Assembly: GCA_036170795.1 (NCBI GenBank)
Contig: JAVHPX010000010.1
Location: forward strand, 1 to 5,227
Origin: UBA8515 sp036170795
GTDB lineage: Bacteria; Patescibacteriota; Minisyncoccia; Phycocordibacterales; UBA9973
Length of the DNA: 5,227 nucleotides
Direction: 5' to 3'
Of the stretch, positions 1 to 5,227 are shown piece by piece. A program made the position numbers and the translations under genes. Each line of letters opens with the position of its first letter. Positions within the stretch are counted from its first letter, which is position 1. The notes beneath the pieces were generated by a model, which was given only the letters and a program-made list of their open reading frames with translations, searched no databases and was not told where the DNA came from.

Positions 1-354
1 TTATACACGCCCATATTTATCATTGTATCGCACAATATCATCTTCATCAAAATCTCCAAGTGCTATTTCGAGAACTTCAATCCCATTGTTACCAGCTGTG
101 ATCCTATGCTTAGAACCAATTAGTATTATTTTCTCATCACCGACTACAACATTATATTTATTGCCATCTATTTCAAACATTCCATTACCAGAAATTACAT
201 GCCAAAACTCTGATCTTTTTGTATGACTCTGTAAGCTTAATGTCTCATCAGCTTTTACTGTTATTATCTTAATAGTTGAAGGAGTATTATGTGTAAATTG
301 ACGAAAATTTCCCCAAGGTCTTTCTTCTTGATAGATATCTATTTTCTCTTGCAT
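1..354 (-). CDS. Stand-alone cupin protein of the type II phosphomannose isomerase C-terminal family
   Basis: This 117-residue protein is a complete single cupin. It matches the C-terminal isomerase domain of bifunctional ManC/AlgA proteins, without the nucleotidyltransferase half. Visible signatures are RPWGNF (12-17), LSLQSH (39-44), EFWHVISG (49-56), KHRI (82-85) and a C-terminal DEDDIVRYNDKYGR stretch (103-116). The family converts fructose-6-phosphate and mannose-6-phosphate using a metal held by cupin residues. Gln42, His44, Glu49 and His83 are present, but the second His of the usual HxH is Lys46, so metal binding and catalysis are uncertain. It may instead be a sugar-phosphate-binding or other isomerase-like cupin. 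It is the last gene of the leftward cluster in the window, 43 bases after the DUF1361 gene. An extended -10 box lies 7 bases before its ATG, and there is no Shine-Dalgarno. The family call is firm; the reaction is inferred. Confidence 0.88.
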   Translation of the reverse strand: MQEKIDIYQEERPWGNFRQFTHNTPSTIKIITVKADETLSLQSHTKRSEFWHVISGNGMFEIDGNKYNVVVGDEKIILIGSKHRITAGNNGIEVLEIALGDFDEDDIVRYNDKYGRV

Positions 355-361
355 ATAAAAA

Positions 362-390
362 ATTATACCACATAAACTTAATATTGTTTA
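362..390 (-). promoter_or_regulatory. Extended -10 promoter of the cupin gene (probably leaderless)
   Basis: Read on the minus strand, TGGTATAAT (362-370) combines a perfect -10 hexamer with a TGn extension. A weak -35-like TAAACA (385-390) lies 17 bases upstream. The -10 is only 7 bases from the ATG at 354, so the predicted transcription start is about one base before the start codon. It sits in the 43-base gap after the DUF1361 gene, so the cupin can be transcribed separately from the upstream operon. The same nine bases occur before mscL. Confidence 0.6.
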
Positions 391-397
391 CAAAACT

Positions 398-1051
398 TTA
401 TATTCCATTATATTCATTATATTTCCATGCTCTATATGACAAATAAATAAAAACAAAAGACAACATAGTGAACCAATAAGCATCAGTGTGGTCAGTCGGT
501 TTCGTTGTAATACCTAATATATTATTGAATAAAAGTGAAACATCATAAAATATATCCCAACTGTTAAACCTCAAAAATCTACCTAAATAAACACCAAATG
601 AAGTTAAAAATATTATAGCAACCATAATTAACGACGACATTTTATCAGAAAGTTTAGATTTAATTATTGTCTCAATATGTAACAATGAATACATCCCCAA
701 AATAAGTCCAAGCCAAGCTGAACTAAAAACAAGAAAAGTGTCATACAAAATTGGAGCGCTATGACTACGCCCAATATGAATTATATCAGTCACAATATAT
801 GGCGCATTTGGTAGGAAAAAAAGCCACAAAATTCCTCCGACAATAAACATGGAGATTTTTAATTTTTTATTATTTAGATAAAATAAAAGAATTGAACTTA
901 TAATAAAAGGTATCATTGCTAAAAATATATTCCAAAGTAAATACACAAAATAAGTTGAATGAAAAATTAAAATACGTGCAATCTCTAATAAGACAACAAG
1001 CAAGAGTAATATAGATATTTGTTTTGGAATAATAAATTTATTGGTATGCAT
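398..1051 (-). CDS. DUF1361 family integral membrane protein
   Basis: This 217-residue protein is strongly hydrophobic. About six membrane segments are visible, near residues 12-30, 36-58, 66-88, 103-126, 140-160 and 193-211. The family hallmark FLPNAPYIVTDIIH (79-92) is intact. Other typical DUF1361 positions are a WN..LA.IP stretch (40-48) and LGRFLRFNSWDI (156-167). The family has no established biochemical role that I know of. Its conserved polar residues inside or beside membrane segments (Asn82, Asp89, His92, Arg158, Arg161, Asp166) suggest more than a structural function. The gene starts 8 bases after the nucleotidyltransferase stop, so co-transcription with it and mscL is likely. No Shine-Dalgarno is seen. 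The length is near what I recall for the family. The family call is confident; function is unknown. Confidence 0.88.
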   Translation of the reverse strand: MHTNKFIIPKQISILLLLVVLLEIARILIFHSTYFVYLLWNIFLAMIPFIISSILLFYLNNKKLKISMFIVGGILWLFFLPNAPYIVTDIIHIGRSHSAPILYDTFLVFSSAWLGLILGMYSLLHIETIIKSKLSDKMSSLIMVAIIFLTSFGVYLGRFLRFNSWDIFYDVSLLFNNILGITTKPTDHTDAYWFTMLSFVFIYLSYRAWKYNEYNGI

Positions 1052-1059
1052 AAATTAAA

Positions 1060-1560
1060 TTATTTCTTAAAATACTCTATATATTCTTTTAATAACTCGG
1101 ATGAACTCCTAATCTTGCCACCATAACCAACATTAAAAATCATTTTTACTTTAAGCTTTTTACAAATTAAAACCTCTGGTATATCTTTTTCAGTTTTTCT
1201 ATCTCCACCATTAGCAAAAATTGCTGGTTTAAAAAGTTCAATTGCCTCTCCAACATCATCGCGATCAGTTTCAAGAACATATACATAATCAACACAATCA
1301 AAACCTTTTATTATTTCTTTTCGATCTTCTGAAGACATAAAATTCTTACCCTTTTTTCGTATTAACCATGCATCAGAATTGATAACAACTAAAAGTTTAT
1401 TACCCAATTTCTTTGCTTCCTGAAACATTCTAAGGTGCCCTATATGAATTGGATCAAAACCACCACTAACCATAACAAGTTTAGATTTTTTTAATTTAAC
1501 ACTAGTAGGCATTACTTTAATATTAGTTTTAATTTTAATTTCTTTTTTAGATATTTTCAT
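1060..1560 (-). CDS. Cytidylyltransferase-fold nucleotidyltransferase (HldE/RfaE2 or TagD-like)
   Basis: This 166-residue protein has the nucleotidyltransferase Rossmann fold of the CTP-transferase-like family. The signature GGFDPIHIGH (33-42) includes the nucleotide-binding HxGH motif (39-42). The second signature, RSSSELL (151-157), corresponds to the ISSTxx loop that contacts phosphates. NGGDR (117-121) matches the NxGD loop of heptose-phosphate adenylyltransferases and glycerol-3-phosphate cytidylyltransferases. The enzyme probably joins a nucleotide to a sugar- or polyol-phosphate in the cytoplasm; substrate and nucleotide cannot be fixed from sequence. A lysine-rich extension of about 27 residues precedes the fold. 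Internal starts at Met17 (codon 1510-1512) or Met30 would shorten it, and no Shine-Dalgarno decides between them. I kept the first ATG, 7 bases after the mscL stop. Its nearby cupin partner fits a surface-glycan pathway, which is inference. Confidence 0.85.
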   Translation of the reverse strand: MKISKKEIKIKTNIKVMPTSVKLKKSKLVMVSGGFDPIHIGHLRMFQEAKKLGNKLLVVINSDAWLIRKKGKNFMSSEDRKEIIKGFDCVDYVYVLETDRDDVGEAIELFKPAIFANGGDRKTEKDIPEVLICKKLKVKMIFNVGYGGKIRSSSELLKEYIEYFKK

Positions 1561-1566
1561 ATATAG

Positions 1567-1572
1567 ATTATA
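1567..1572 (-). promoter_or_regulatory. Possible internal -10 box before the nucleotidyltransferase gene
   Basis: TATAAT on the minus strand ends 6 bases before the ATG at 1560, similar to the spacing at mscL and the cupin gene. It overlaps the mscL stop codon and lacks the TG extension. In DNA this AT-rich the hexamer can occur by chance, and read-through from mscL would serve the gene anyway. Confidence 0.22.
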
Positions 1573-1966
1573 TTATTATTGATGTACAATAAGCACACCT
1601 TTTAGCTTCAATCGGTATTTCACTAAGGCACTCACTACATTTTTTAGTTGTTGGATCAATTGGTACTCCTTTTTTAGTACGAGCAATAAGAGCATTAATA
1701 GGTAAAACAACAAAAAAATATATAGCAACAGCTACTATAATAAATGAGATGAGAGCATTCAAAAAATTACCGTACATAAACTTACTACCATTAATAACGA
1801 AAAACATATTAGAGAAATCTGGAGCTTTAATTAATACACTAATTAAAGGTGTAACAATATTTTCAACTAAAGCTTTTACTATCGCCGTAAAAGAAGCACC
1901 GATAACGACACCAACTGCTAGGTCTACAACATTTCCACGAAGAATAAACTGTTTAAATCCTTTCAT
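1568..1966 (-). CDS. mscL: Large-conductance mechanosensitive channel MscL with C-terminal zinc ribbon
   Basis: This 132-residue protein forms the homopentameric membrane pore that opens under membrane tension and releases solutes during hypo-osmotic shock. The N-terminus is typical: FKQFILRGNVVDLAVGVVIG (4-23) covers the amphipathic helix and start of the pore helix, followed by VENIVTPLIS (34-43). A short extracellular loop (about 47-66) leads to a second membrane helix (about 68-95). Instead of the usual charged cytoplasmic helix bundle, the tail carries CSEC (110-113) and CAYC (124-127), separated by ten residues, and ends five residues later. This is a rubredoxin/zinc-ribbon-like metal site. 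I recall such tails from MscL proteins of Candidate Phyla Radiation bacteria. The gene is the first of the leftward operon, with an extended -10 box 8 bases before its ATG and no Shine-Dalgarno. MscL identity is firm; zinc binding is inferred. Confidence 0.94.
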   Translation of the reverse strand: MKGFKQFILRGNVVDLAVGVVIGASFTAIVKALVENIVTPLISVLIKAPDFSNMFFVINGSKFMYGNFLNALISFIIVAVAIYFFVVLPINALIARTKKGVPIDPTTKKCSECLSEIPIEAKRCAYCTSIII

Positions 1967-1974
1967 AATAATTT

Positions 1975-1983
1975 ATTATACCA
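1975..1983 (-). promoter_or_regulatory. Extended -10 promoter of mscL operon (probably leaderless)
   Basis: The minus strand reads TGGTATAAT, a perfect extended -10. It ends 8 bases before the mscL ATG, so transcription should begin about two bases before the start codon. No good -35 lies 16-18 bases upstream. A TTGTCA (2007-2012) lies 26 bases away, too far for normal spacing, and coincides with the -35 of the opposing promoter. Extended -10 promoters can work without a -35. Confidence 0.62.
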
Positions 1984-2005
1984 ATAAAAACTGTATGTGT
2001 ATAAT

Positions 2006-2034
2006 TTGACAAAAGTATAATAATTAACTATTAT
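2006..2034 (+). promoter_or_regulatory. Sigma70-type promoter of the small plus-strand gene
   Basis: A perfect TTGACA (2006-2011) is followed after exactly 17 bases by TATTAT (2029-2034), a five-of-six match to the -10 consensus. The predicted start is near 2041. That gives a leader of about 35 bases before the ATG at 2076. It is divergent from the mscL promoter, and the two polymerase footprints must overlap. Confidence 0.75.
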
Positions 2035-2035
2035 A
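2016..2035. repeat. Near-perfect 20-base palindrome over the plus-strand -10 region
   Basis: TATAATA (2016-2022) and TATTATA (2029-2035) are perfect inverted repeats around a six-base centre. Only one pair of the 20-base palindrome is mismatched. It spans much of the promoter spacer and the entire -10 of the plus-strand gene, which is where a repressor operator would sit. All arms are A/T only, so chance is a serious alternative. Confidence 0.35.
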
Positions 2036-2075
2036 TCATCAAAAGTTGGTACTTCACTCAAAAAAAACAAAAAAA

Positions 2076-2384
2076 ATGAATAATTTTAAAGTAGGAAACA
2101 TTTTTATGGTAAAAAACGTTATGGGAAAATTAGGGATAGATAATCCTGATGATGATTTTATAAAAGCATTATTTTATCCAGAAAATAACGCTAATTTATG
2201 CCAATATTGTTTTGACAAAGAAATAATTTGGAATTGTTGTTTGCCATTTGAGGTCTTAAAAGAAAGATCAGAAAAAAACCAATTACGAAATATTCACCGA
2301 GAATATTTATTGGGAAGAATCAACCACAACGAAAAATATTGCAAAGAAATAATAATTTTAGTTAGAAAATTATTATTTAACTAA
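2076..2384 (+). CDS. Small cysteine-containing protein of unknown function
   Basis: I do not recognise this 102-residue protein. It has no signal peptide or membrane segment. It contains CQYC (42-45) followed by a CC pair (54-55), and one more cysteine at 89. The CxxC plus nearby cysteines could form a metal site or disulfides, but no known zinc-finger family is apparent. The second half (59-102) is mostly charged and probably helical, with many Lys, Arg and Glu residues. I chose the ATG at 2076. An in-frame TTG at 2046 would add ten residues but lies only about five bases from the predicted transcription start. The leader just before the ATG is nearly pure A and lacks a Shine-Dalgarno. The gene has its own strong promoter and a terminator five bases after its stop, so it is a monocistronic unit. 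That complete unit supports a real gene despite the lack of homology I can name. Confidence 0.72.
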   Translation: MNNFKVGNIFMVKNVMGKLGIDNPDDDFIKALFYPENNANLCQYCFDKEIIWNCCLPFEVLKERSEKNQLRNIHREYLLGRINHNEKYCKEIIILVRKLLFN

Positions 2385-2388
2385 AACA

Positions 2389-2420
2389 AAAGCCTGGTGT
2401 AATATACATCAGGCTTTTTT
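2389..2420. terminator. Strong bidirectional intrinsic terminator between convergent genes
   Basis: The 12-base arms 2389-2400 (AAAGCCTGGTGT) and 2406-2417 (ACATCAGGCTTT) pair fully with one G-T wobble around a five-base loop. Plus-strand transcripts end in a six-base T run (2415-2420). Minus-strand transcripts run into TTTTGTTTT just after the stem. It therefore serves both the small plus-strand gene and the large minus-strand gene, whose stop codons lie within 5 and 8 bases of it. Confidence 0.92.
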
Positions 2421-2427
2421 AATTCTT

Positions 2428-5154
2428 TTAAAGTTTATTAAATTTTACTATTTTTGTACCAATTTTTAAGAAATACATTCCGCTTTGCAAAAAAGAACAG
2501 ACAACTGTATTTGAAATAATTTTTGTATTACAAACAATTTTTCCAGTGATATCAATAATAGTAGCATTCTCTTCAAGAAGATGCCCAGTAATAGTCAAAA
2601 TATTTTTAACTGGATTTGGGTAAACACCAAGACTTTCTTTCATCACAGGAGTAGTCAGATCTAATTTTTTATCACAGATGATCATAAATCGATGTTTGTA
2701 AGTATTAGTGTCACTAGCCATAACCATAAAAGGATACTCATTTATATCATGCAATACTAGTGAATCACTACCGAGAAATGTATCTATCAATCGAGCCTGT
2801 GTACCCTTTGTGAACAAGTCATTGAGAGAGATGCGCAATATGTATTTTTGATTCTTCATTTTACTCATTTCCAAGAAAAAGGTGTCTTTATTTTTATTCG
2901 GTAATAACCTCGATTCTATCGAGAAAATAATATTATCTCTAGAGAAAGATAACTGCTCAAAAATACTACTAAATTTTATGGCACTCTTTATTGAAGTATC
3001 AGTATTAAATTGTGCTGCGGCACCATCTAAAACAAATGATGTATCAGACAACAAATTAATCTGTATTTCAGGAAGTGCGACTCGGGAAAAGACAGAAGAT
3101 TCACTCGCAGTTTTGTCGGACTCCATGAATATCACCTGTGGATTTTCTGATGTAGCTTGAAGGAAAAAACCTTGACCACTTTGAATAATGATAGCGCTAG
3201 CATTAGTCGGATAATTTGTTGAAGTAGGACTTATTGTCCCATTCAAATAAGAAATATATCCCCCATTCAATCCAACTCCTGGATCCCAGATCCAAAACTT
3301 TGTTGGGTCAATCCCTATTGATCTCAACAAAACACCAGTCAAATCAATTGATGATGCATATGGATTACCAACCATAATATACTGCCCTGCTGATGCTGAT
3401 GGATTTTTAGTAATTGTACCAAAATTTAGAATTCCTCTTGTTCGAAGTACAGTTCCATTTGAACCTGCAGAAACTGCATAGAGCATACAAATAGATCTAT
3501 CGCCTCTAACAAAAGTAAACCAGGCATCAGATGCAGTCATCAATGTAGTTGTTGTTGAAGCAGGAACAAAAAAAGTATTGTTTGCAAAACCCTTAATCGA
3601 AGGATTTTGTTGTGGCCCCAAGTCATAACCATTTGAAATATCACTATAGCGATACGTAAGATTGGTACCAAAACCAGGTAGTCCAATATTTTCAGGAGGA
3701 CAAGTAAGAGGATTTTTATTAGTATACCCTTCTTGCCAAGCACTAAAAAGAGTCTGCTTGGTAGTAACCGGTACGGTTAATATTCGCCACGCCCTTTTGG
3801 AAGTAATATTGCGTTCTACTGTTATTGTATCAACTATTGCACCAAAGGCTACTCGAGCGGTACCTAAGGCATTAGATTTCAAAGTTAAAAATCTATTTGA
3901 ATTTAAAATACCATTACCACTAACATTAACTGTCCCAAAAACATTTCCACCGGTAATATTTAAATCATTACCAAGTGTGAGTATTCCTTGATCATTGACA
4001 GTCAAATCTTTTAAATAATTATTGGTTCCACCAATCATGAAATACAATGTTGCTGTTACAAATTTATCAATAATAACAGAAGCAATAAGAGAGCCAGTAA
4101 AAGTTCCAAATCCAGTGATGATTGCTTGATTCAAAACATCATTTCCATTCACAAACAATATTCCATTGGCTATATTAATAGAAATTAAACCATTATGAAT
4201 CAATTTTCCACCAACAAACATAATCGCACCACTATAAGTAGCTGTCCCAACATTTATAACCGGACTACCACTAATTGTAACAATAGCACCTGATACTATC
4301 TCTATTGCATTTCCATTAGAATTTTCAAAATCAATTGTAACTGATCCATCTATGACAGCTGTTGGAGAAGTAATTTTAAATGGCCCAGAAGTATTGGAAT
4401 GTATTATCGTTCCTGCACCACCAAAACCATCTCGGAAAATTTTTGTTCCACTATTTATAAAAGTAATAGAACAACCACTGACAATTTCAAATTTACAATT
4501 AAATATTGTCAACATATTTGATCCAATTATCCCAGAAATAGAAGTACTGATACGAAAAATAGTTTTATCTGCTAGTGTAGCATTAGGAAAATATATTACA
4601 TTTGCTGTCTGAAAAGGTGAATTTATATTCCAGTTAAATAATGAACCTGTATAAAAGTATACATGTGTATCTCTGGCAAAATTATCACTTCCACCATTAG
4701 CATTTGAAATTACCCTAACTTCTCCACCATTATTAACTATAACCTTTACAGAATTAACAAAAGATGGGTTTGAAACAGCTCCATTCAATTCATACCTACC
4801 ATTGATCACAAAATCATTAACAGAAGTACCGTCATCTACTATAGTTAATATAGTAGATAAATTTTGATAAGTCAGTACTCCACCAATATCTATGGTCAAT
4901 AGTTTTGCACTTGCATCAGCGTCAATGATAACTGTATTTCCATTACGTATATAAATACCAGATGAATTACTTGTCGGAAAAAGTGTGCTATTCACCCATG
5001 TGAAACCATCAGAAGATGATTGCCATGTTGAAACTGAGCTCCAATTTCCAGTAATTACAACACTTTGGAAATAATCTGTTGAATTGCTTGCATATAAATA
5101 ATTCAACGGGAAAAAAGCTACAGCGAGTAGTACAAAAAGTTTATTTGCTTTCAT
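2428..5154 (-). CDS. Secreted beta-rich surface protein with T9SS type A C-terminal sorting domain
   Basis: This 908-residue protein is complete. It opens with a Sec signal peptide: Lys2 and Lys5, a hydrophobic core at 6-20, and likely cleavage after LYA (20-22). Residues about 30-100 hold the GNWSSVSTW and NGNTVIID motifs common at the start of large Bacteroidota adhesin-like proteins. Residues about 100-440 are Gly/Asn/Ile/Val-rich and look like irregular beta-helix repeats. Then come ERNITSKRAWRILTVPV (447-463), AWFTFVRGDRS (544-554) and VGNPYASSIDL (595-605), a set I associate with Bacteroidota secreted proteins. Residues 842-908 (LGVYPNPVKN, then GKIV and SGMYFLKI) form the T9SS type A sorting domain, which directs export across the outer membrane and surface anchoring. 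No enzyme motif is visible, so adhesion or a structural role is likely. Base composition looks richer in G+C than the left-hand genes. It has its own promoter and shares the terminator at 2389-2420. No T9SS machinery gene is in the window. Confidence 0.88.
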   Translation of the reverse strand: MKANKLFVLLAVAFFPLNYLYASNSTDYFQSVVITGNWSSVSTWQSSSDGFTWVNSTLFPTSNSSGIYIRNGNTVIIDADASAKLLTIDIGGVLTYQNLSTILTIVDDGTSVNDFVINGRYELNGAVSNPSFVNSVKVIVNNGGEVRVISNANGGSDNFARDTHVYFYTGSLFNWNINSPFQTANVIYFPNATLADKTIFRISTSISGIIGSNMLTIFNCKFEIVSGCSITFINSGTKIFRDGFGGAGTIIHSNTSGPFKITSPTAVIDGSVTIDFENSNGNAIEIVSGAIVTISGSPVINVGTATYSGAIMFVGGKLIHNGLISINIANGILFVNGNDVLNQAIITGFGTFTGSLIASVIIDKFVTATLYFMIGGTNNYLKDLTVNDQGILTLGNDLNITGGNVFGTVNVSGNGILNSNRFLTLKSNALGTARVAFGAIVDTITVERNITSKRAWRILTVPVTTKQTLFSAWQEGYTNKNPLTCPPENIGLPGFGTNLTYRYSDISNGYDLGPQQNPSIKGFANNTFFVPASTTTTLMTASDAWFTFVRGDRSICMLYAVSAGSNGTVLRTRGILNFGTITKNPSASAGQYIMVGNPYASSIDLTGVLLRSIGIDPTKFWIWDPGVGLNGGYISYLNGTISPTSTNYPTNASAIIIQSGQGFFLQATSENPQVIFMESDKTASESSVFSRVALPEIQINLLSDTSFVLDGAAAQFNTDTSIKSAIKFSSIFEQLSFSRDNIIFSIESRLLPNKNKDTFFLEMSKMKNQKYILRISLNDLFTKGTQARLIDTFLGSDSLVLHDINEYPFMVMASDTNTYKHRFMIICDKKLDLTTPVMKESLGVYPNPVKNILTITGHLLEENATIIDITGKIVCNTKIISNTVVCSFLQSGMYFLKIGTKIVKFNKL

Positions 5155-5190
5155 GATTAAAGTTTTTAAATTGTGAATGTAAATTTATTT

Positions 5191-5225
5191 ATTATAAATA
5201 TAATATTTTCAATAAAATAAATCAA
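5191..5225 (-). promoter_or_regulatory. Candidate promoter of the T9SS-type surface protein gene
   Basis: The minus strand reads TTGATT (5220-5225), a 17-base spacer, then TATATT (5197-5202). A TATAAT directly follows (5191-5196) and is an alternative -10. Either gives a leader of roughly 30-36 bases, unlike the leaderless pattern at mscL and the cupin gene. TATATTTA also resembles the Bacteroidota -7 box TAnnTTTG without its final G. The region is almost pure A/T, which weakens the call. Confidence 0.4.
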
Positions 5226-5227
5226 CA

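Noticed and set aside
1749..2009. Plus-strand open frame opposite mscL
   Set aside because: It is antisense to well-conserved MscL sequence and crosses the mscL promoter; its translation has no recognisable motif.
2046..2075. TTG start extending the small plus-strand protein by ten residues
   Set aside because: TTG lies only about five bases after the predicted transcription start, the extra residues are low-complexity Lys/Thr, and the ATG at 2076 follows a normal-length leader.
1967..2075. Mobile-element end or attachment site between the two genome-like halves
   Set aside because: I found no transposase or integrase fragment and no flanking direct repeats; the inverted repeat here is A/T-only and better read as part of the promoter region.
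2882..3991. Plus-strand open frames opposite the large surface protein gene
   Set aside because: They lie wholly antisense to a complete 908-residue gene with recognisable domains, have no promoter or ribosome-site signals, and translate to nothing recognisable.
1..5227. Alternative genetic code with TGA read as glycine, as in some CPR lineages
   Set aside because: All six genes are full length under the standard code, end in TAA, and encode conserved glycines with ordinary Gly codons.
5191..5227. Consensus Bacteroidota promoter (TTTG and TAnnTTTG) before the large gene
   Set aside because: Only TATATTTA is close, lacking the final G, and no well-spaced TTTG is present; a sigma70-like reading fits about as well in this A/T-only stretch.
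1..5227. CRISPR arrays, tRNA or rRNA genes, riboswitches
   Set aside because: No regularly spaced repeats or recognisable RNA gene signatures appear on either strand, and the noncoding gaps are too short.

Overview
This is an AT-rich window with six complete genes and almost no unused DNA. It has two halves of different character. The left half (about 1-2390) resembles Candidate Phyla Radiation (Patescibacteria, Parcubacteria-like) genomes. It holds a short stand-alone phosphomannose-isomerase-type cupin, a DUF1361 membrane protein, a small cytidylyltransferase-fold enzyme, and an MscL channel whose C-terminus carries a four-cysteine zinc ribbon. The right half (2428-5154) is one 908-residue secreted protein of a kind typical of Bacteroidota. 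It has a signal peptide, beta-rich repeats and a C-terminal Type IX secretion (T9SS) type A sorting domain. The lineage assignment rests on recalled family resemblance, not on a search.

Layout: mscL, the nucleotidyltransferase and the DUF1361 gene run leftward on the minus strand with gaps of 7 and 8 bases, so they form a likely operon. The cupin gene follows 43 bases later with its own apparent promoter. A 109-base divergent intergenic region (1967-2075) separates mscL from a small plus-strand gene of unknown function (2076-2384). It carries an excellent sigma70-type promoter for the plus-strand gene and an extended -10 for mscL. A strong hairpin (2389-2420) lies between that small gene and the convergent T9SS-type gene and should stop transcription in both directions.

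Function: the nucleotidyltransferase and cupin suggest sugar-phosphate or nucleotide-sugar chemistry for the cell surface. MscL is an osmotic safety valve. The large protein is probably an exported surface or adhesive protein. I see no complete new defence or mobile system.

The points most worth following up are: the T9SS-tagged protein beside CPR-like genes (transfer, mis-assembly, or wrong guess of host); a matching TGGTATAAT box 7-8 bases before two start codons, implying leaderless mRNAs; the zinc-ribbon MscL; and a cupin that has lost one canonical metal-ligand histidine. All six genes stop with TAA, and none has a recognisable Shine-Dalgarno sequence.
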